Counted from the first letter of the stretch, positions 27,234 through 36,516 are shown. The stretch: 64,000 nucleotides of DNA from Neobacillus pocheonensis (GCA_023702235.1 JAMQCR010000003.1:458501-522500), one strand, 5' to 3'. The notes: generated by a model from the letters alone, not told the origin. Numbers and translations are program-made.

Positions 27234-28496
27234 ATGCAGAAAAATGTTAGTTGTAGCAAGAAAGTCTCATTTAAAATAACAATCATTTATCTTTTATCGA
27301 GTATGATTTGGATTTCTACAACGGATTGGATATTATCAAATTTCCATACAATTCATGTTGTTTGGATAAGTATTGGAAAAGGAATTCTATTTGTGATTGC
27401 AACAACATTTTTATTATATAAGTTAATTCAAAGAAATATTAAAGGCATCGAAGATCGTGAGCAACTGTTAAACAGTCTTATTGAAAATAATACAGATGCC
27501 ATCATTCATTTGGATTTAAATGGTAATATCCTCCTTGTTAATGAAGTAACCGAGAGAATAACAGGATATAGTAAAGAAGAGCTAACAAAAAAAACGTTTA
27601 AAGACCTTGTAGCCAAAGAAGATTTGGATGAAGTTCTAAAACACTTTAAAGAAATAGGAAAAGGGGTACCCTCCATGATAGAGGCTAGGAGTATCCAAAA
27701 AAATGGACAGTGTATACTAGTAAGTTTGAAGAGTGTACCTATTGCAATGAAGGATAAAATGTCAGGGATTTTCGTAATTGTTAGAGACATTACAGAATTA
27801 AAAGAACAAGAGGAACTTATAAGGAGATCTGAAAAGCTTTCGATCGTAGGTGAATTAGCTACTGCTGTAGCACATGAAATTCGAAACCCCCTAACTTCTA
27901 TAAAAGGCTTTCTCCAATTATTTCAACAAAGGGCTGTAGTGGATGAGGATAAACATTATTATAGCATTATGTTATCAGAAATTGAGCGTATCAATTCAAT
28001 TGTTAGTGAATTTATGATCCTTTCTAAGCCTCAAGCTATTACCTATCAAAATGAAAAAATTACCTCTTTATTAATGGATGTGATAACTTTACTTGAAACA
28101 ATAGCTATCGTGAAAAATATAGAGGTCACAAAAGAGTTTGAACCGAATATTCCTTTCGTCAAATGTGAAGGAAATCAAATAAAACAGGTATTTATAAATA
28201 TTATTAAGAATGCGATAGATGCTGTTCCAACTAATGGTAAAATTCTTATTAAGGTTACAAAATTGGAAGAAGACCAAGTACTTATTCGTTTTAATGATAA
28301 TGGACGCGGTATCCCCAACGACTTAATATCTAGGTTAGGTGAACCCTTTTATACAACAAAGGAAAAAGGGACAGGTTTGGGCTTAATGGTCAGTTACAAG
28401 ATTATCGAAGAGCATCGAGGAAGTATAAACATAAATAGTGAGATGAATAAGGGAACAACAGTTGATATTATACTTCCAGTTTCCAGTGAAAAATAA
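27234..28496 (+). CDS. Membrane PAS sensor histidine kinase (sporulation-kinase type)
   Basis: Product of 420 residues from ATG 27234, which has GTGGAG about 8 bases upstream; an in-frame GTG at 27198 is less likely. Two membrane helices lie at about 15-35 and 45-70, with almost no outside loop. A PAS domain follows (about 80-200), then HisKA with AVAHEIRNPLTSIKGFLQLF and a complete HATPase_c domain (NIIKNAIDAV, NDNGRGIP, GTGLGLMVSYKI). The layout resembles sporulation kinases such as KinE or KinC. The frame is intact, unlike the kinase 1 kb to the left. Confidence 0.88.
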   Translation: MQKNVSCSKKVSFKITIIYLLSSMIWISTTDWILSNFHTIHVVWISIGKGILFVIATTFLLYKLIQRNIKGIEDREQLLNSLIENNTDAIIHLDLNGNILLVNEVTERITGYSKEELTKKTFKDLVAKEDLDEVLKHFKEIGKGVPSMIEARSIQKNGQCILVSLKSVPIAMKDKMSGIFVIVRDITELKEQEELIRRSEKLSIVGELATAVAHEIRNPLTSIKGFLQLFQQRAVVDEDKHYYSIMLSEIERINSIVSEFMILSKPQAITYQNEKITSLLMDVITLLETIAIVKNIEVTKEFEPNIPFVKCEGNQIKQVFINIIKNAIDAVPTNGKILIKVTKLEEDQVLIRFNDNGRGIPNDLISRLGEPFYTTKEKGTGLGLMVSYKIIEEHRGSININSEMNKGTTVDIILPVSSEK

Positions 28497-28528
28497 TTTT
28501 CACAGAATACTAGAGAGACTTTTAAAGA

Positions 28529-28560
28529 AGGCAAGCCAGTTTATACAGGCTTGCCTTTAT
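28529..28560 (+). terminator. Terminator of the second kinase
   Basis: AGGCAAGCC pairs with GGCTTGCCT, followed by a short T-rich stretch. Confidence 0.75.
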
Positions 28561-28604
28561 CTATGTGATGAAGTTATAAGAATATCCCTAGATACTAGAT
28601 TTCG

Positions 28605-30224
28605 TTAGGATGTATGCAAGCTATGAAGAGCGGTTAATAGCTTGATTCCATTTGGACTTCCTAGACCCGTACAAGGATCCCAACCTGATTGAGCGACATA
28701 AGCCCCTTGTTCACTACTCGATTCATTGTTACCCACCTTAATATCATGAAAAGCACGGCTGCTCGTGGATAAATGATAAAGAGCAGGGTTTATAAATCCT
28801 ACCGGATGACCCAGCTGCTGATTCATCAAGGCAATCAACCCCGCCCAGAGTGGGGCTACCGCACTCGTTCCGCCAATAACCGCCTGCTGTCCGTCAACTA
28901 AAACGTGATAACCGGTAGCAGGGTCGGCGTCTCCACCAACATCGGGAACACCACGTCCTATTCGACCGCCTGGATTCGCGGAAGGAGGTACGTTGGCAGC
29001 GGATTGCCAGGTTGGCACATCAAATACATCACTAACCCCGCCCCCAGTGCTGCTATCCGGGCCCTCATTCCAAACCACTTCTCTAGTAATCTTATGGCCC
29101 GACCCTTCCAGTCGCGTGCCGCCACACCCAAGAACGAAAGGACTCGAAGCCGGGAAATCAACGTGGACAAGGCCATCGTTCACACCATCTGCCTGAGCCA
29201 CGATCTCCGGCAGCAGCGCAAATGGTTACACCAACCGCTGCTGCATCCTGAAAGGCCCGGTCCATCGCCTTCATCGCCTGGGTTGTCCATTGAATCTCAG
29301 CCGCACCCCAACTTATGGAAAGGACAGAAGGCTTATTTTGCGTGTCGTGAATCGCAGTCGTAATCGCATTTAGAAATCCTGCGTCTGTATTTGGGGCAAA
29401 ATAAACAGCAATTTTCACTCCTGGGGCAACAGCGCCAGCCACTTCAATGTCTAATGCCACTTCACCGTCAGCACCGTTTGGGTCTCCTGTCGGTTGATTT
29501 TTTGCCCCATTCACGGATACGTCTGTAATCACCGGCTGTGGAACCCCAAGAGTGGAGAAGTATTGTTGTAGTTCAGCCAGCTGATATCCGCCGCCTAATT
29601 CAATAATACCGATACATTGTCCACTGCAATTAATATTTTGTGGAAATTGATAGAGATTGGCGACTTGAGGAGGTGTATAGGACTTTCTTGCTGTGCTTGT
29701 TCGTAAGGGCACTACCTTATCGTTAAAAATTTGAAAATGGCCAAAGCTGGCCGGTTATCCAGACCTAGCACACCATCGACAATATCGGCAAGTTCCTGAG
29801 GGATCTGAACATGGCCGGTCCGTCCTCGATAGGTAAAGTCCGGATGCTCGTAGTTAGCAAGTTCAACTCCAAAGGCTTTACTAAAAGCGGCCGCCGGTCC
29901 TGTAAGCAATATCGTTCCAGCTGCAACATTAATCTCCTTAACTGAAAGTTGGTGATTAGCGGCGAATTCCTCCACTTTTTTCAAATCATCTTGATTCGCA
30001 CCATGCGCCGCAACAAATTCTTCACGGCTCAGGTGACGGCTTGAAGTGAAGGGGGGAGTACCCACTTTTTCTACTAAACTAGCAACGGAGGGACGACGTA
30101 CAAGTACAGTTACGGACATTTCCTCATCGGGAAGAACCGGGCTTGACTTTTGAGAACCTGGTACCAAATTTCGCTCACTTCCGGGTATCTTTACGTACTC
30201 CTGACCTTGATGATCCTTATTCAT
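28605..30224 (-). CDS. S53 peptidase (kumamolisin/sedolisin type), frameshifted in this sequence
   Basis: Acid serine-carboxyl peptidase with an N-terminal inhibitory pro-domain (about residues 1-185, ending near LADIVDGVLGLDNRP) and an S53 catalytic domain. Visible are the Glu/Asp pair in GEVALDIEVAG, the GDRGSADGVNDG loop and the catalytic serine in IGGTSAVAPLWAG. Kumamolisins lack a standard signal peptide, as here. Two breaks: near 29742 (CCAGCTTTGGCC lacks one base; repaired FGHFQIFNDKVVPLRTST) and near 29189 (one extra G in TCAGGCAG). Repair gives 539 residues. ATG 30222-30224 follows GAGGAGG by 9 bases. Confidence 0.88.
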
Positions 30225-30575
30225 TTTTTTCATCCTCCTCATCTTTACTTCAATGTTAATTATAACCATTTGAATATGTCCAAATAAGGAACAAAATGTT
30301 TATTTTTTGAGAGTTATATGAATCAAAATTCTAGACACGAGGACTAGGTGGAAAGGGGTGTAAGAGACCGGCCGCAGTGTTTGAGAGGATAGCTTCTATT
30401 ACAGACTTTCGGCAAAGCAAATAGGGTTAGGTTTATTGCACTAGGTGCTTTATTTCAAAAAGGAGGAAAGTACCTTTTATCGTAAATCGTGGCAGGATAT
30501 TTTAAAAAAAGAAGGATACGTACATTTTACGAAGAACTAATTTAGTTAAATAAAAATACTAGGGAGTGTGCTAAT
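30225..30575. other. Intergenic region before the small membrane protein
   Basis: About 350 bases. Short coding-like fragments occur around 30420-30540, but none has a start, ribosome site and recognisable motif together. Nothing firm. Confidence 0.4.
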
Positions 30576-30812
30576 TTGGAAAAAATACATTTTTTAGTTA
30601 GTGAATTTTTCTTTAGTATAGCGTTATGTATTGTGGGTCTGTTTTTCGCTTTAAAATCTGATGTTTTTTCGATAACAACTGTTTTTTTAGGGTTAATGGC
30701 TGGCTCACTGATTGATATGAATTTACGTTCCATTTATAGAAATAAACCAGTTAAAATTAGTGGATATCTTGAACATAAACAAAAAGTCGGGGAAACCGAT
30801 GCCAATATGTAA
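30576..30812 (+). CDS. Small two-helix membrane protein
   Basis: Product of 78 residues from TTG 30576, with GGGAG about 10 bases upstream. Two hydrophobic segments (about residues 7-25 and 32-50) are followed by a basic cytoplasmic tail (RSIYRNKPVKISGYLEHKQK). Family not recognised. A terminator follows directly. Confidence 0.55.
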   Translation: MEKIHFLVSEFFFSIALCIVGLFFALKSDVFSITTVFLGLMAGSLIDMNLRSIYRNKPVKISGYLEHKQKVGETDANM

Positions 30813-30828
30813 ATTTTTAACCAAAGGG

Positions 30829-30862
30829 AGCGATACTTCAATAACAGAAGTATCGCTTTTTT
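30829..30862 (+). terminator. Terminator after the small membrane protein
   Basis: GCGATACTT pairs with AAGTATCGC, followed by T6. Confidence 0.85.
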
Positions 30863-30891
30863 CCTGTTCGGTCAAATTGACTGATTTTTGT

Positions 30892-30904
30892 ATCTAATTA
30901 GGTA
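30892..30904. promoter_or_regulatory. Possible operator of the XRE/J-domain cassette, left copy
   Basis: TATCTAATTAGGTAT is a near-perfect palindrome about 55 bases before the XRE gene. A matching TTACCTAATTAGGCG occurs at 32354-32368, upstream of the J-domain gene. The two sites bracket the cassette. Binding by the XRE protein is inference. Confidence 0.4.
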
Positions 30905-30958
30905 TTTTTTAAGTCTTTTTGGGCATAACTTGAACATCATATTTTTGATGGGAGAGCG

Positions 30959-31192
30959 GTGAAAGTGTTTGGATTAGGCAAAAAGAGAAGTAAATTAGGA
31001 AAATGGCTCGACGGAAGAGGAATTTCTCAAACTGGGTTAGCAAATAAGGCTAGAGTTAGCAGGAATACCATTAATGATTTAGCAGCCGGTGATACTAACC
31101 GGGCACCGACAACGAGGACGATAAGTAAAATTGTTAAAGCTCTAAGAGAAGTGAATTCAACTGTTAAGAGTGACGATTTTTTCGATATATAG
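30959..31192 (+). CDS. XRE-family phage-type repressor
   Basis: Product of 77 residues with a helix-turn-helix (SKLGKWLDGRGISQTGLANK and ARVSRNTINDLAAGD). The size and layout are those of small phage or plasmid regulators. GTG 30959 has GGGAGAG just upstream. The next gene follows after 11 bases, so they are co-transcribed. Near-identical palindromes before this gene and before the facing J-domain gene suggest it controls both. Confidence 0.75.
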   Translation: MKVFGLGKKRSKLGKWLDGRGISQTGLANKARVSRNTINDLAAGDTNRAPTTRTISKIVKALREVNSTVKSDDFFDI

Positions 31193-31203
31193 GGGGATGA
31201 AAA

Positions 31204-31386
31204 ATGGGAAGAGATCTTGGCAGTATCTATAATGAGCTCACTGTTATTAAAATGAAAGATTTGGAAGAATGTAACAAGGAACTAAATGAAGGTAATCATA
31301 GCAGCATTATTAAAAAAGCGTTAATAACGTACAAAAGCGAATTACTTGAGAGTCTAGAAATGTATGATCACTATTTAGATGTATAA
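31204..31386 (+). CDS. Small acidic helical protein in the XRE operon
   Basis: Product of 60 residues, rich in Glu, Lys and Leu, predicted all-helical (YNELTVIKMKDLEECNKELN). GGGGATGAAAA precedes the ATG. It starts 11 bases after the XRE gene and ends at a terminator. Family not recognised. A partner or antirepressor role is possible but unsupported. Confidence 0.55.
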   Translation: MGRDLGSIYNELTVIKMKDLEECNKELNEGNHSSIIKKALITYKSELLESLEMYDHYLDV

Positions 31387-31397
31387 GAGAAAAGAAG

Positions 31398-31424
31398 GAA
31401 AGGCTCCAATTGGGGCCTTTTTAC
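31398..31424. terminator. Terminator between the XRE operon and the J-domain gene
   Basis: AAAGGCTCC pairs with GGGGCCTTT around a short loop, followed by T-rich sequence on the plus strand. Confidence 0.7.
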
Positions 31425-31491
31425 GTTTATATGGCTAACGGCAGGAAATCATGCAATTTACTGTGTTAAAAATTAGATTTCCTATAATAAA

Positions 31492-32235
31492 CTACCTTTT
31501 GATACTATTTCTAAAATGATCGTAATCACTTTTAATGTACTGAAATGTCTTTGCGTTACCACCTTGATCTGGATGAGTTAGTTTTAATAATTTTTTATAC
31601 TCTATTAAAACTTCTTGATTACTCGCCAATTTTGATAGCCCTAATTTTTGACTATAATCATCCGATTTAGGAGTGCTGTGAAAATTGTAACTTTTGTTTT
31701 CTTTATAACGTTTATCTTTTAATTTTATCAATTCATCACGCAATTCAAGATTTTCTTTTAGTAAATTCCTTGTTTCACTTTGTAAGTTACTATTCTCATT
31801 CTTTAGTAATACACATTCTTTATTTAACTGATCTCGTTGCTGGTTTAATTTTTTTATGGCAGCCTCATGGAGTTCTTCCATACTTTCTAACTGCTTATCC
31901 TGTGCTTTTATTTTTGACCTTAATTGGCGTATGATCCTATCCTCATCTGTACGATCATTTAAAAGCAGCTTTGTAGTTTTCCCATTCTCGGTTTTAATTT
32001 TCCCTTCATGCAGCCAACGTTTAACAATTTGAATCCTAATACTTTCTGTTACACCTGCATCCTTTAATAAGTCAAAAGCCTGGTCCGTGTCATCAAGTAG
32101 GTATCCTGTTTTTCTATTGCTGGTTCCCTCGTAGTTAATCTTACTTTCGCGCAGCCAACGTCTAACAGTTTGAATATTAATACTCTCAGTTACACCTGCA
32201 TCCTTTAACAGGTCAAAAGCTTGATCTGTGTTCAC
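31492..32235 (-). CDS. Duplicated DNA-binding-like module - coiled coil - C-terminal J-domain protein
   Basis: Product of 247 residues with an unusual layout. Two near-identical modules of about 47 residues come first (residues 3-48 and 50-95; each TDQAFDLLKDAGVTESI then QxVxRWLxExKI). They look like small excisionase-type helix-turn-helix units. A long coiled coil follows (about 100-180), then a J-domain at the C-terminus (about 190-247) with the HPD motif in LLKLTHPDQGGNAKTF. HPD motifs stimulate Hsp70 (DnaK). The two modules are also very similar at DNA level, so the duplication is recent. GGAGGAACC precedes the ATG. It faces the XRE operon. Function unknown; linking DNA binding to DnaK recruitment is inference. 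Confidence 0.75.
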   Translation of the reverse strand: MNTDQAFDLLKDAGVTESINIQTVRRWLRESKINYEGTSNRKTGYLLDDTDQAFDLLKDAGVTESIRIQIVKRWLHEGKIKTENGKTTKLLLNDRTDEDRIIRQLRSKIKAQDKQLESMEELHEAAIKKLNQQRDQLNKECVLLKNENSNLQSETRNLLKENLELRDELIKLKDKRYKENKSYNFHSTPKSDDYSQKLGLSKLASNQEVLIEYKKLLKLTHPDQGGNAKTFQYIKSDYDHFRNSIKR

Positions 32236-32712
32236 AAGGTTCCTCCTTTTTCACTTATTATGCTGTGTGAGTTAGTAGACTATATCATATATATTAGAAA
32301 AAAGGATTCGCTTTTTGTCCATACACTAAAATATGGGATTTCTTGAAAATTAGTTACCTAATTAGGCGTGTGAGTGAGGTTTGTCCTAATAATTCTACAT
32401 GCTGACCTTTTTTCAAGTAAATGCTAGTTCTTTTATTCTAGGAGAATATTATTATTGAAGAAAATAGCTTTAAATATTAAAAAATGATTACAAATATATT
32501 TCGTGCTGCTGGTAAAAAAGACGAGAAAATGGTGCTCAAACACCTTATAGAATAACATTTTGGACGACTACTATTGTTTGTAACATAAAGCGCTTACACA
32601 ATTATCTGTGGAATAAGATGACTTTATAACCATTTCCTGTGGACGTTTTTGGTGGTAAATTTCATTAGTATATCTATAGAATACATAAATGAAATATAAG
32701 GAAGTGCAACAA
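32236..32712. other. Divergent intergenic region
   Basis: Holds the promoters of the J-domain gene (left) and the LysM-NlpC/P60 gene (right). A perfect palindrome CCTAATTAGG lies at 32357-32366. No gene seen. Confidence 0.5.
32354..32368. promoter_or_regulatory. Possible operator of the XRE/J-domain cassette, right copy
   Basis: TTACCTAATTAGGCG, core CCTAATTAGG palindromic, about 120 bases upstream of the J-domain gene start. It matches the site at 30892-30904. Confidence 0.4.
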
Positions 32713-34089
32713 TTGAAAAAGAATCTAGTAACAGCAGCTGCAACCGCGGGGCTTATGCTGACAGCTTTTGGTGCCACTGCAAATGCCCAAGAACCTACCT
32801 ATACGGTTCATTCAGGAGACAGTCTTTGGAAAATCTCTCAATTAAACAATGTTTCAATTAATACCTTAAAAGATTTGAATCATCTTTCAAGTGACAAAAT
32901 CTATGTAAATCAAAAACTATCAGTTACTTACACGGTAAAAGCAGGTGATAGTCTTTGGAAAATTGCAAGAACTTATGGTACGACAGTAAGCAATCTTAAA
33001 AGCCAGAATGGCTTAACATCAGATTTAATTCAGATCGGTCAGCAATTGAAACTATCAGGATCGACGGCTTCCGTTACCACAACGAACTATGTTGTCAAAA
33101 ACGGTGATTCCCTTTCAGTAATAGGGGCTCGTTTTAATCTATCCGTATCTCAGCTTAAAGCAATGAACCAGTTAACAACTGACAGAATTTTTGTTGGCCA
33201 AACACTAAATGTGAGAAGTACTCAATCAAATAAAGCCACCACTAAAGTGTCTGCGGCTTCAAGACGTATTGCCCAACAAATTATCGCGAAGTCTTATTCA
33301 AGAGCTATTGAAAGATCAATGGGGACGACTACCGATAAAACAGCTGCGCAAAAACCAGAAGTGAAGGCAGATACAACGGCAGTGCAAAAACCAGAAGTAA
33401 AGGCTGATACACCGGCTGTGCAAAAACCAGAAGTAAAGGCTGATACACCGGCTGTGCAAAAACCAGCAGTGACGACGGATACACCGGCTGTGCAAAAACC
33501 AGAAGTGAAGGCAGATACACCGGCTGTGCAAAAACCAGAAGTGAAGGCAGATACACCGGCTGTGCAAAAACCAGAAGTGAAGGCTGATACACCGGCTGCG
33601 CAAAAACCAGAAGTGAAGGCTGATACAACGGCTGCGCAAAAACCAGTAGCGAAGTCCGATTCAACAGCAACCGAAAAACCTGCAGTTGCGTCTAATCCAA
33701 CAGTAGCGCAAAAACCTGCGGTGTCTTCCGCTTCAAAAGTACAGGCTATTATTGATGATGCCGAAAAATACATGGGTACACCATATAGCTGGGGTGGGAA
33801 TACGCCAGCAGGATTCGATTGCAGCGGATTTACAAAATTTGTATTTAATAATGAGGGAATTTCAATCCCACGAACAACTGAGGCACAATGGGCTGCGTCA
33901 ACGCCAGTTAGTTCACCAAGCATCGGTGATTTTGTCTTCTTTCAAACATACAAAGTAGGACCATCACATGTTGGAATCTACTTGGGTAACAACAAGTTCA
34001 TTAGTGCTGCCTCATCAGGTGTAAAAATCTCTGATTTGACATCGACCTATTGGAAAACTAGATACCTAGGTGCTAGATCTCCCTTTTAA
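32713..34089 (+). CDS. LysM x3 - repeat linker - NlpC/P60 cell-wall endopeptidase
   Basis: Product of 458 residues from TTG 32713, with AAGGAAGTG 7 bases upstream; an in-frame ATG at 32689 has no ribosome site. Signal peptide about 1-26 (ends ANAQ), LysM domains at about 31-72, 75-115 and 127-170, then a linker with a 12-residue repeat (QKPEVKADTPAV) about ten times (about 220-335). The NlpC/P60 domain has Cys370 (FDCSGF) and His419 (SHVGIYLG). The position of the third catalytic residue reads FISAASSG, with Ser431 where His is usual. The enzyme would cut peptide stems in the wall; the long Pro/Lys/Asp linker probably spans it. Confidence 0.9.
   Translation: MKKNLVTAAATAGLMLTAFGATANAQEPTYTVHSGDSLWKISQLNNVSINTLKDLNHLSSDKIYVNQKLSVTYTVKAGDSLWKIARTYGTTVSNLKSQNGLTSDLIQIGQQLKLSGSTASVTTTNYVVKNGDSLSVIGARFNLSVSQLKAMNQLTTDRIFVGQTLNVRSTQSNKATTKVSAASRRIAQQIIAKSYSRAIERSMGTTTDKTAAQKPEVKADTTAVQKPEVKADTPAVQKPEVKADTPAVQKPAVTTDTPAVQKPEVKADTPAVQKPEVKADTPAVQKPEVKADTPAAQKPEVKADTTAAQKPVAKSDSTATEKPAVASNPTVAQKPAVSSASKVQAIIDDAEKYMGTPYSWGGNTPAGFDCSGFTKFVFNNEGISIPRTTEAQWAASTPVSSPSIGDFVFFQTYKVGPSHVGIYLGNNKFISAASSGVKISDLTSTYWKTRYLGARSPF
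33340..33720 (+). repeat. 36-bp in-frame minisatellite in the NlpC/P60 gene
   Basis: About ten copies of a 36-bp unit encode QKPEVKADTPAV-type repeats. Central units are nearly identical and edge units diverged, the usual pattern for expansion by slippage or unequal exchange. All indels are in multiples of 36, so the frame is kept. Confidence 0.9.
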
Positions 34090-34236
34090 TTAGTAGCACA
34101 TAAGAAAAAGCAACGCACATGAGATTTCATATGAAATCCATGTGCATTTTCTGTTTTATATCGTGTGAATTGGTATGAGCATGATCATATTGGCTACTTG
34201 ATCCTTTTAATTTAATCTGAGTTGTTAATTAGGGTT

Positions 34237-34698
34237 TTTAAGGACAAAACCCCCACAAGTGAAAAGGGAAAATGTCCTTCATAAGGGTTCTTAAGGACAA
34301 AACCCCCTCAGGCAACAAGCAAAATGTCCTTCATAAGGGTTCTTAAGGACAAAACCCCCTCAGGCAACAAGCGAAATGTCCTTCATAAGGGTTCTTAAAG
34401 ACAAAACCCCCTCAGGCAACAAGCAAAATGTCCTTCATAAGGGTTCTTAAGGACAAAACCCCCTCAGGCAACAAGCAAAATGTCTTTCATAAGGGTTCTT
34501 AAGGACAAAACTCTGCCAGGCAACAAGCAAAATGTCTTTCATAAGGGTTCTTAAGAACAAAACCCAGCCAGGCAACAAGCAAAATGTCTTTCATAAGGGT
34601 TCTTAAGGACAAACCCCCTCAGGCAACAAGCAAAATGTCTTTCATAAGGGTTCTTAAGGACAAAACCCCTCAGGCAACAAGCAAAATGTCTTTCATAC
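34237..34698 (-). repeat. 52-bp hairpin array A (9 units)
   Basis: Nine units with a 52-bp period, for example ATAAGGGTTC at 34281 and 34333. Read on the minus strand each unit has GTTTTGTCCTT. The hairpin has TGTCCT pairing with AGGACA, inner stem TAAG/CTTA, loop AACC and a bulged TGA. Between hairpins lies a TTTTGCTTGTTGCCTGAGGG spacer, the same in all units. The array fills the gap between two convergent genes and stops about 4 bases from the NERD stop codon. Confidence 0.92.
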
Positions 34699-34701
34699 CT
34701 T

Positions 34702-35607
34702 TCACTCGTAAAAAGCCCATTGACGAACACCTTTCATTTTAAAGTTTTTCCCTAGAATCCTGCTAATTCTTTTTTTTGACTTAATCACCTTGCACCAGTC
34801 ATGTATTACATTTGTGGTAATTTTTTGATCTGGAAAAAGAAGCTTAAATTCCTCCACACTTCGCAAAAATGCGGATTCAACCTCTTCTTCACACCCACAT
34901 ACGTCACACACTAATTTCTTCCCCTGGACGGACATCGAAAATGAGTGACATACTTTGCATGTTAACCCCTTTTTTAGCTGCTTATATTCATAAGTGGGTA
35001 ACCCGGTACAAGGTGATTCACTTATATGCAAAGAAACTAATTGGTCAGCCAGCTTTTTGTGCTTTCGATTAAGCTTTGACGGTGTCATATCTAATTTTTT
35101 CATAAAGCGATTAAGCTGTGTCGGAAAAATAAAAGGCTGGTCTTGGGGGGCTTGATATAAGGTAAACTCGGGGTTAATAAAAACAACGTATGCCTCAATG
35201 GGTAAATTATATCCAAGATTTTGGATTAACTGGCGCAGCAAGGATTTGCTACGTTTCAGTTGGTCTAGCGGGTTCTTAATTTCCTTACCGTAGATTGTAC
35301 GGAAACTGTCAGGTTCGTAACAAAAATCGCCTTTATAATTTTTTACCTCAAAAAGGTAAATCGTTTCTTGATAAATGATCAAGGTATCAATTTGGAATTT
35401 TGTATTGTTAATCTCGAGCAGTAAATCGTTTAAAATAAAGCACTCACCTTGAAGCTTTTCTGTCAATAAATCAAATTGAACTTCACCTTCAAAGCCTTTT
35501 TCAAGGTTTAGATAATACTTTTGCTCATCTACTGTTAGATTCATTTGTAAGTCTAAAATTCTTAGAATCTTTAATTCAATTGATTCAGTTCTAGCTTTAA
35601 AAGGCAT
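34702..35607 (-). CDS. NERD-domain protein with C-terminal zinc ribbon
   Basis: Product of 301 residues. The nuclease-related (NERD) domain covers about 35-150, with the PD-(D/E)xK-like core QIDTLIIYQ then LFEVKNYKG. A zinc ribbon lies near 215-240 (CKVCHSF and CDVCGCEEE). NERD proteins are thought to be nucleases or DNA-processing factors; the substrate is unknown. The spacing of Asp and Glu-x-Lys suggests it is catalytically competent. A 52-bp repeat array ends directly at its 3' end. Confidence 0.85.
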   Translation of the reverse strand: MPFKARTESIELKILRILDLQMNLTVDEQKYYLNLEKGFEGEVQFDLLTEKLQGECFILNDLLLEINNTKFQIDTLIIYQETIYLFEVKNYKGDFCYEPDSFRTIYGKEIKNPLDQLKRSKSLLRQLIQNLGYNLPIEAYVVFINPEFTLYQAPQDQPFIFPTQLNRFMKKLDMTPSKLNRKHKKLADQLVSLHISESPCTGLPTYEYKQLKKGLTCKVCHSFSMSVQGKKLVCDVCGCEEEVESAFLRSVEEFKLLFPDQKITTNVIHDWCKVIKSKKRISRILGKNFKMKGVRQWAFYE

Positions 35608-35864
35608 ACGTCCACTTCCTTTCTTTTTTAAAACTCTAAGATAATTTTATAAAAAAAACTGGTGTGGTTGAAAGAAAAATATGAATATTTTGTTAACATT
35701 TCTGAAATCAGCAATACAACTATTTGGACTGACGGCCACTACTAATACCATAGCTAAGTTCGCCCAATAGCTGTAAAAAAAAACCTCCCCATCTAGTTAA
35801 ATGTCCGTATCAGATAAATGCCTTGTCTCGTATCATAGTAGAAACCATGGAAAGAAGGTATCAT

Positions 35865-36401
35865 ATGAGTCAATCAAATTTACCACAATTAAGTCCCCCC
35901 GAGTTTACGTTTTTTAATGAACTAAAATATTCAATTGGTAAAGATCCTTTAGTCACTGTCGAAAATATCATTAAGCTTCCAAATGGCGAGTATCTCATCC
36001 TTGTGATTGTGAAAAGCCGACAAAAAGCGATGGCCTTAGCGACTATCCTAGAACTTCAAAAGAATTTAGGAAATATAATCGTGAACGTAGCAGTGATATA
36101 CCATGGGCAAGTTATCGATCCCATCGAAGATACTTTTACACCACGAGAAGTTGTGAATTTGTTTGAAACAGCATTAGACACGAATCGCTATTTTCAGTTT
36201 GCTGTCGCCCAACTAATAACACCAGGAATGGAAGGGGTTTTTCCGGTATTCTCGAAGAAAATCATTCAATTTTTTAACGATGATTTATCCGATCTCTACA
36301 ATAACTTTAATGGAGTAGCAGCCGATGTATTCAGAGACGTATTTAGAACGGAAATAAACGAAATCGTCATTAATCCTTCCACAAAACAGAACGAGTCCTA
36401 A
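35865..36401 (+). CDS. Conserved hypothetical protein
   Basis: Product of 178 residues from ATG 35865, with AGAAGG about 8 bases upstream; the frame is open from an earlier TTG without a ribosome site. Mixed alpha/beta pattern: a strand pair around NGEYLILVIVKSRQKAMALA, a central IIVNVAVIYHGQVIDP, then helices. No signal peptide or membrane helix. Family not recognised. It ends at a strong terminator and stands alone. Confidence 0.6.
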   Translation: MSQSNLPQLSPPEFTFFNELKYSIGKDPLVTVENIIKLPNGEYLILVIVKSRQKAMALATILELQKNLGNIIVNVAVIYHGQVIDPIEDTFTPREVVNLFETALDTNRYFQFAVAQLITPGMEGVFPVFSKKIIQFFNDDLSDLYNNFNGVAADVFRDVFRTEINEIVINPSTKQNES

Positions 36402-36483
36402 TGGGTGCATTCGTTCAATATCATTAAAAATGGCCAACCAGAAATATCCGGCTGCCCTGAAACTACGAACGATTGCTTTAAAA

Positions 36484-36516
36484 AACTGAGCTGTTCTACC
36501 AAGCAGCTCAGTTTAC
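36484..36516 (+). terminator. Terminator of the hypothetical gene
   Basis: AACTGAGCTG pairs with CAGCTCAGTT; the T-run is short. Confidence 0.7.

Noticed and set aside
28905..29363. Plus-strand open frame across the S53 peptidase gene
   Set aside because: It is the complement of the conserved catalytic domain; the peptidase reading on the minus strand has clear motifs.
33294..33923. Long minus-strand open frames opposite the NlpC/P60 repeat
   Set aside because: They arise from the 36-bp repeat of the plus-strand gene in other frames; their translations are simple repeats with no start signals.
34237..34698. CRISPR array (also considered for 45055-45955 and 55360-55645)
   Set aside because: The sequences between the conserved hairpins are near-identical within an array instead of unique spacers, and no cas gene or leader is in the window.
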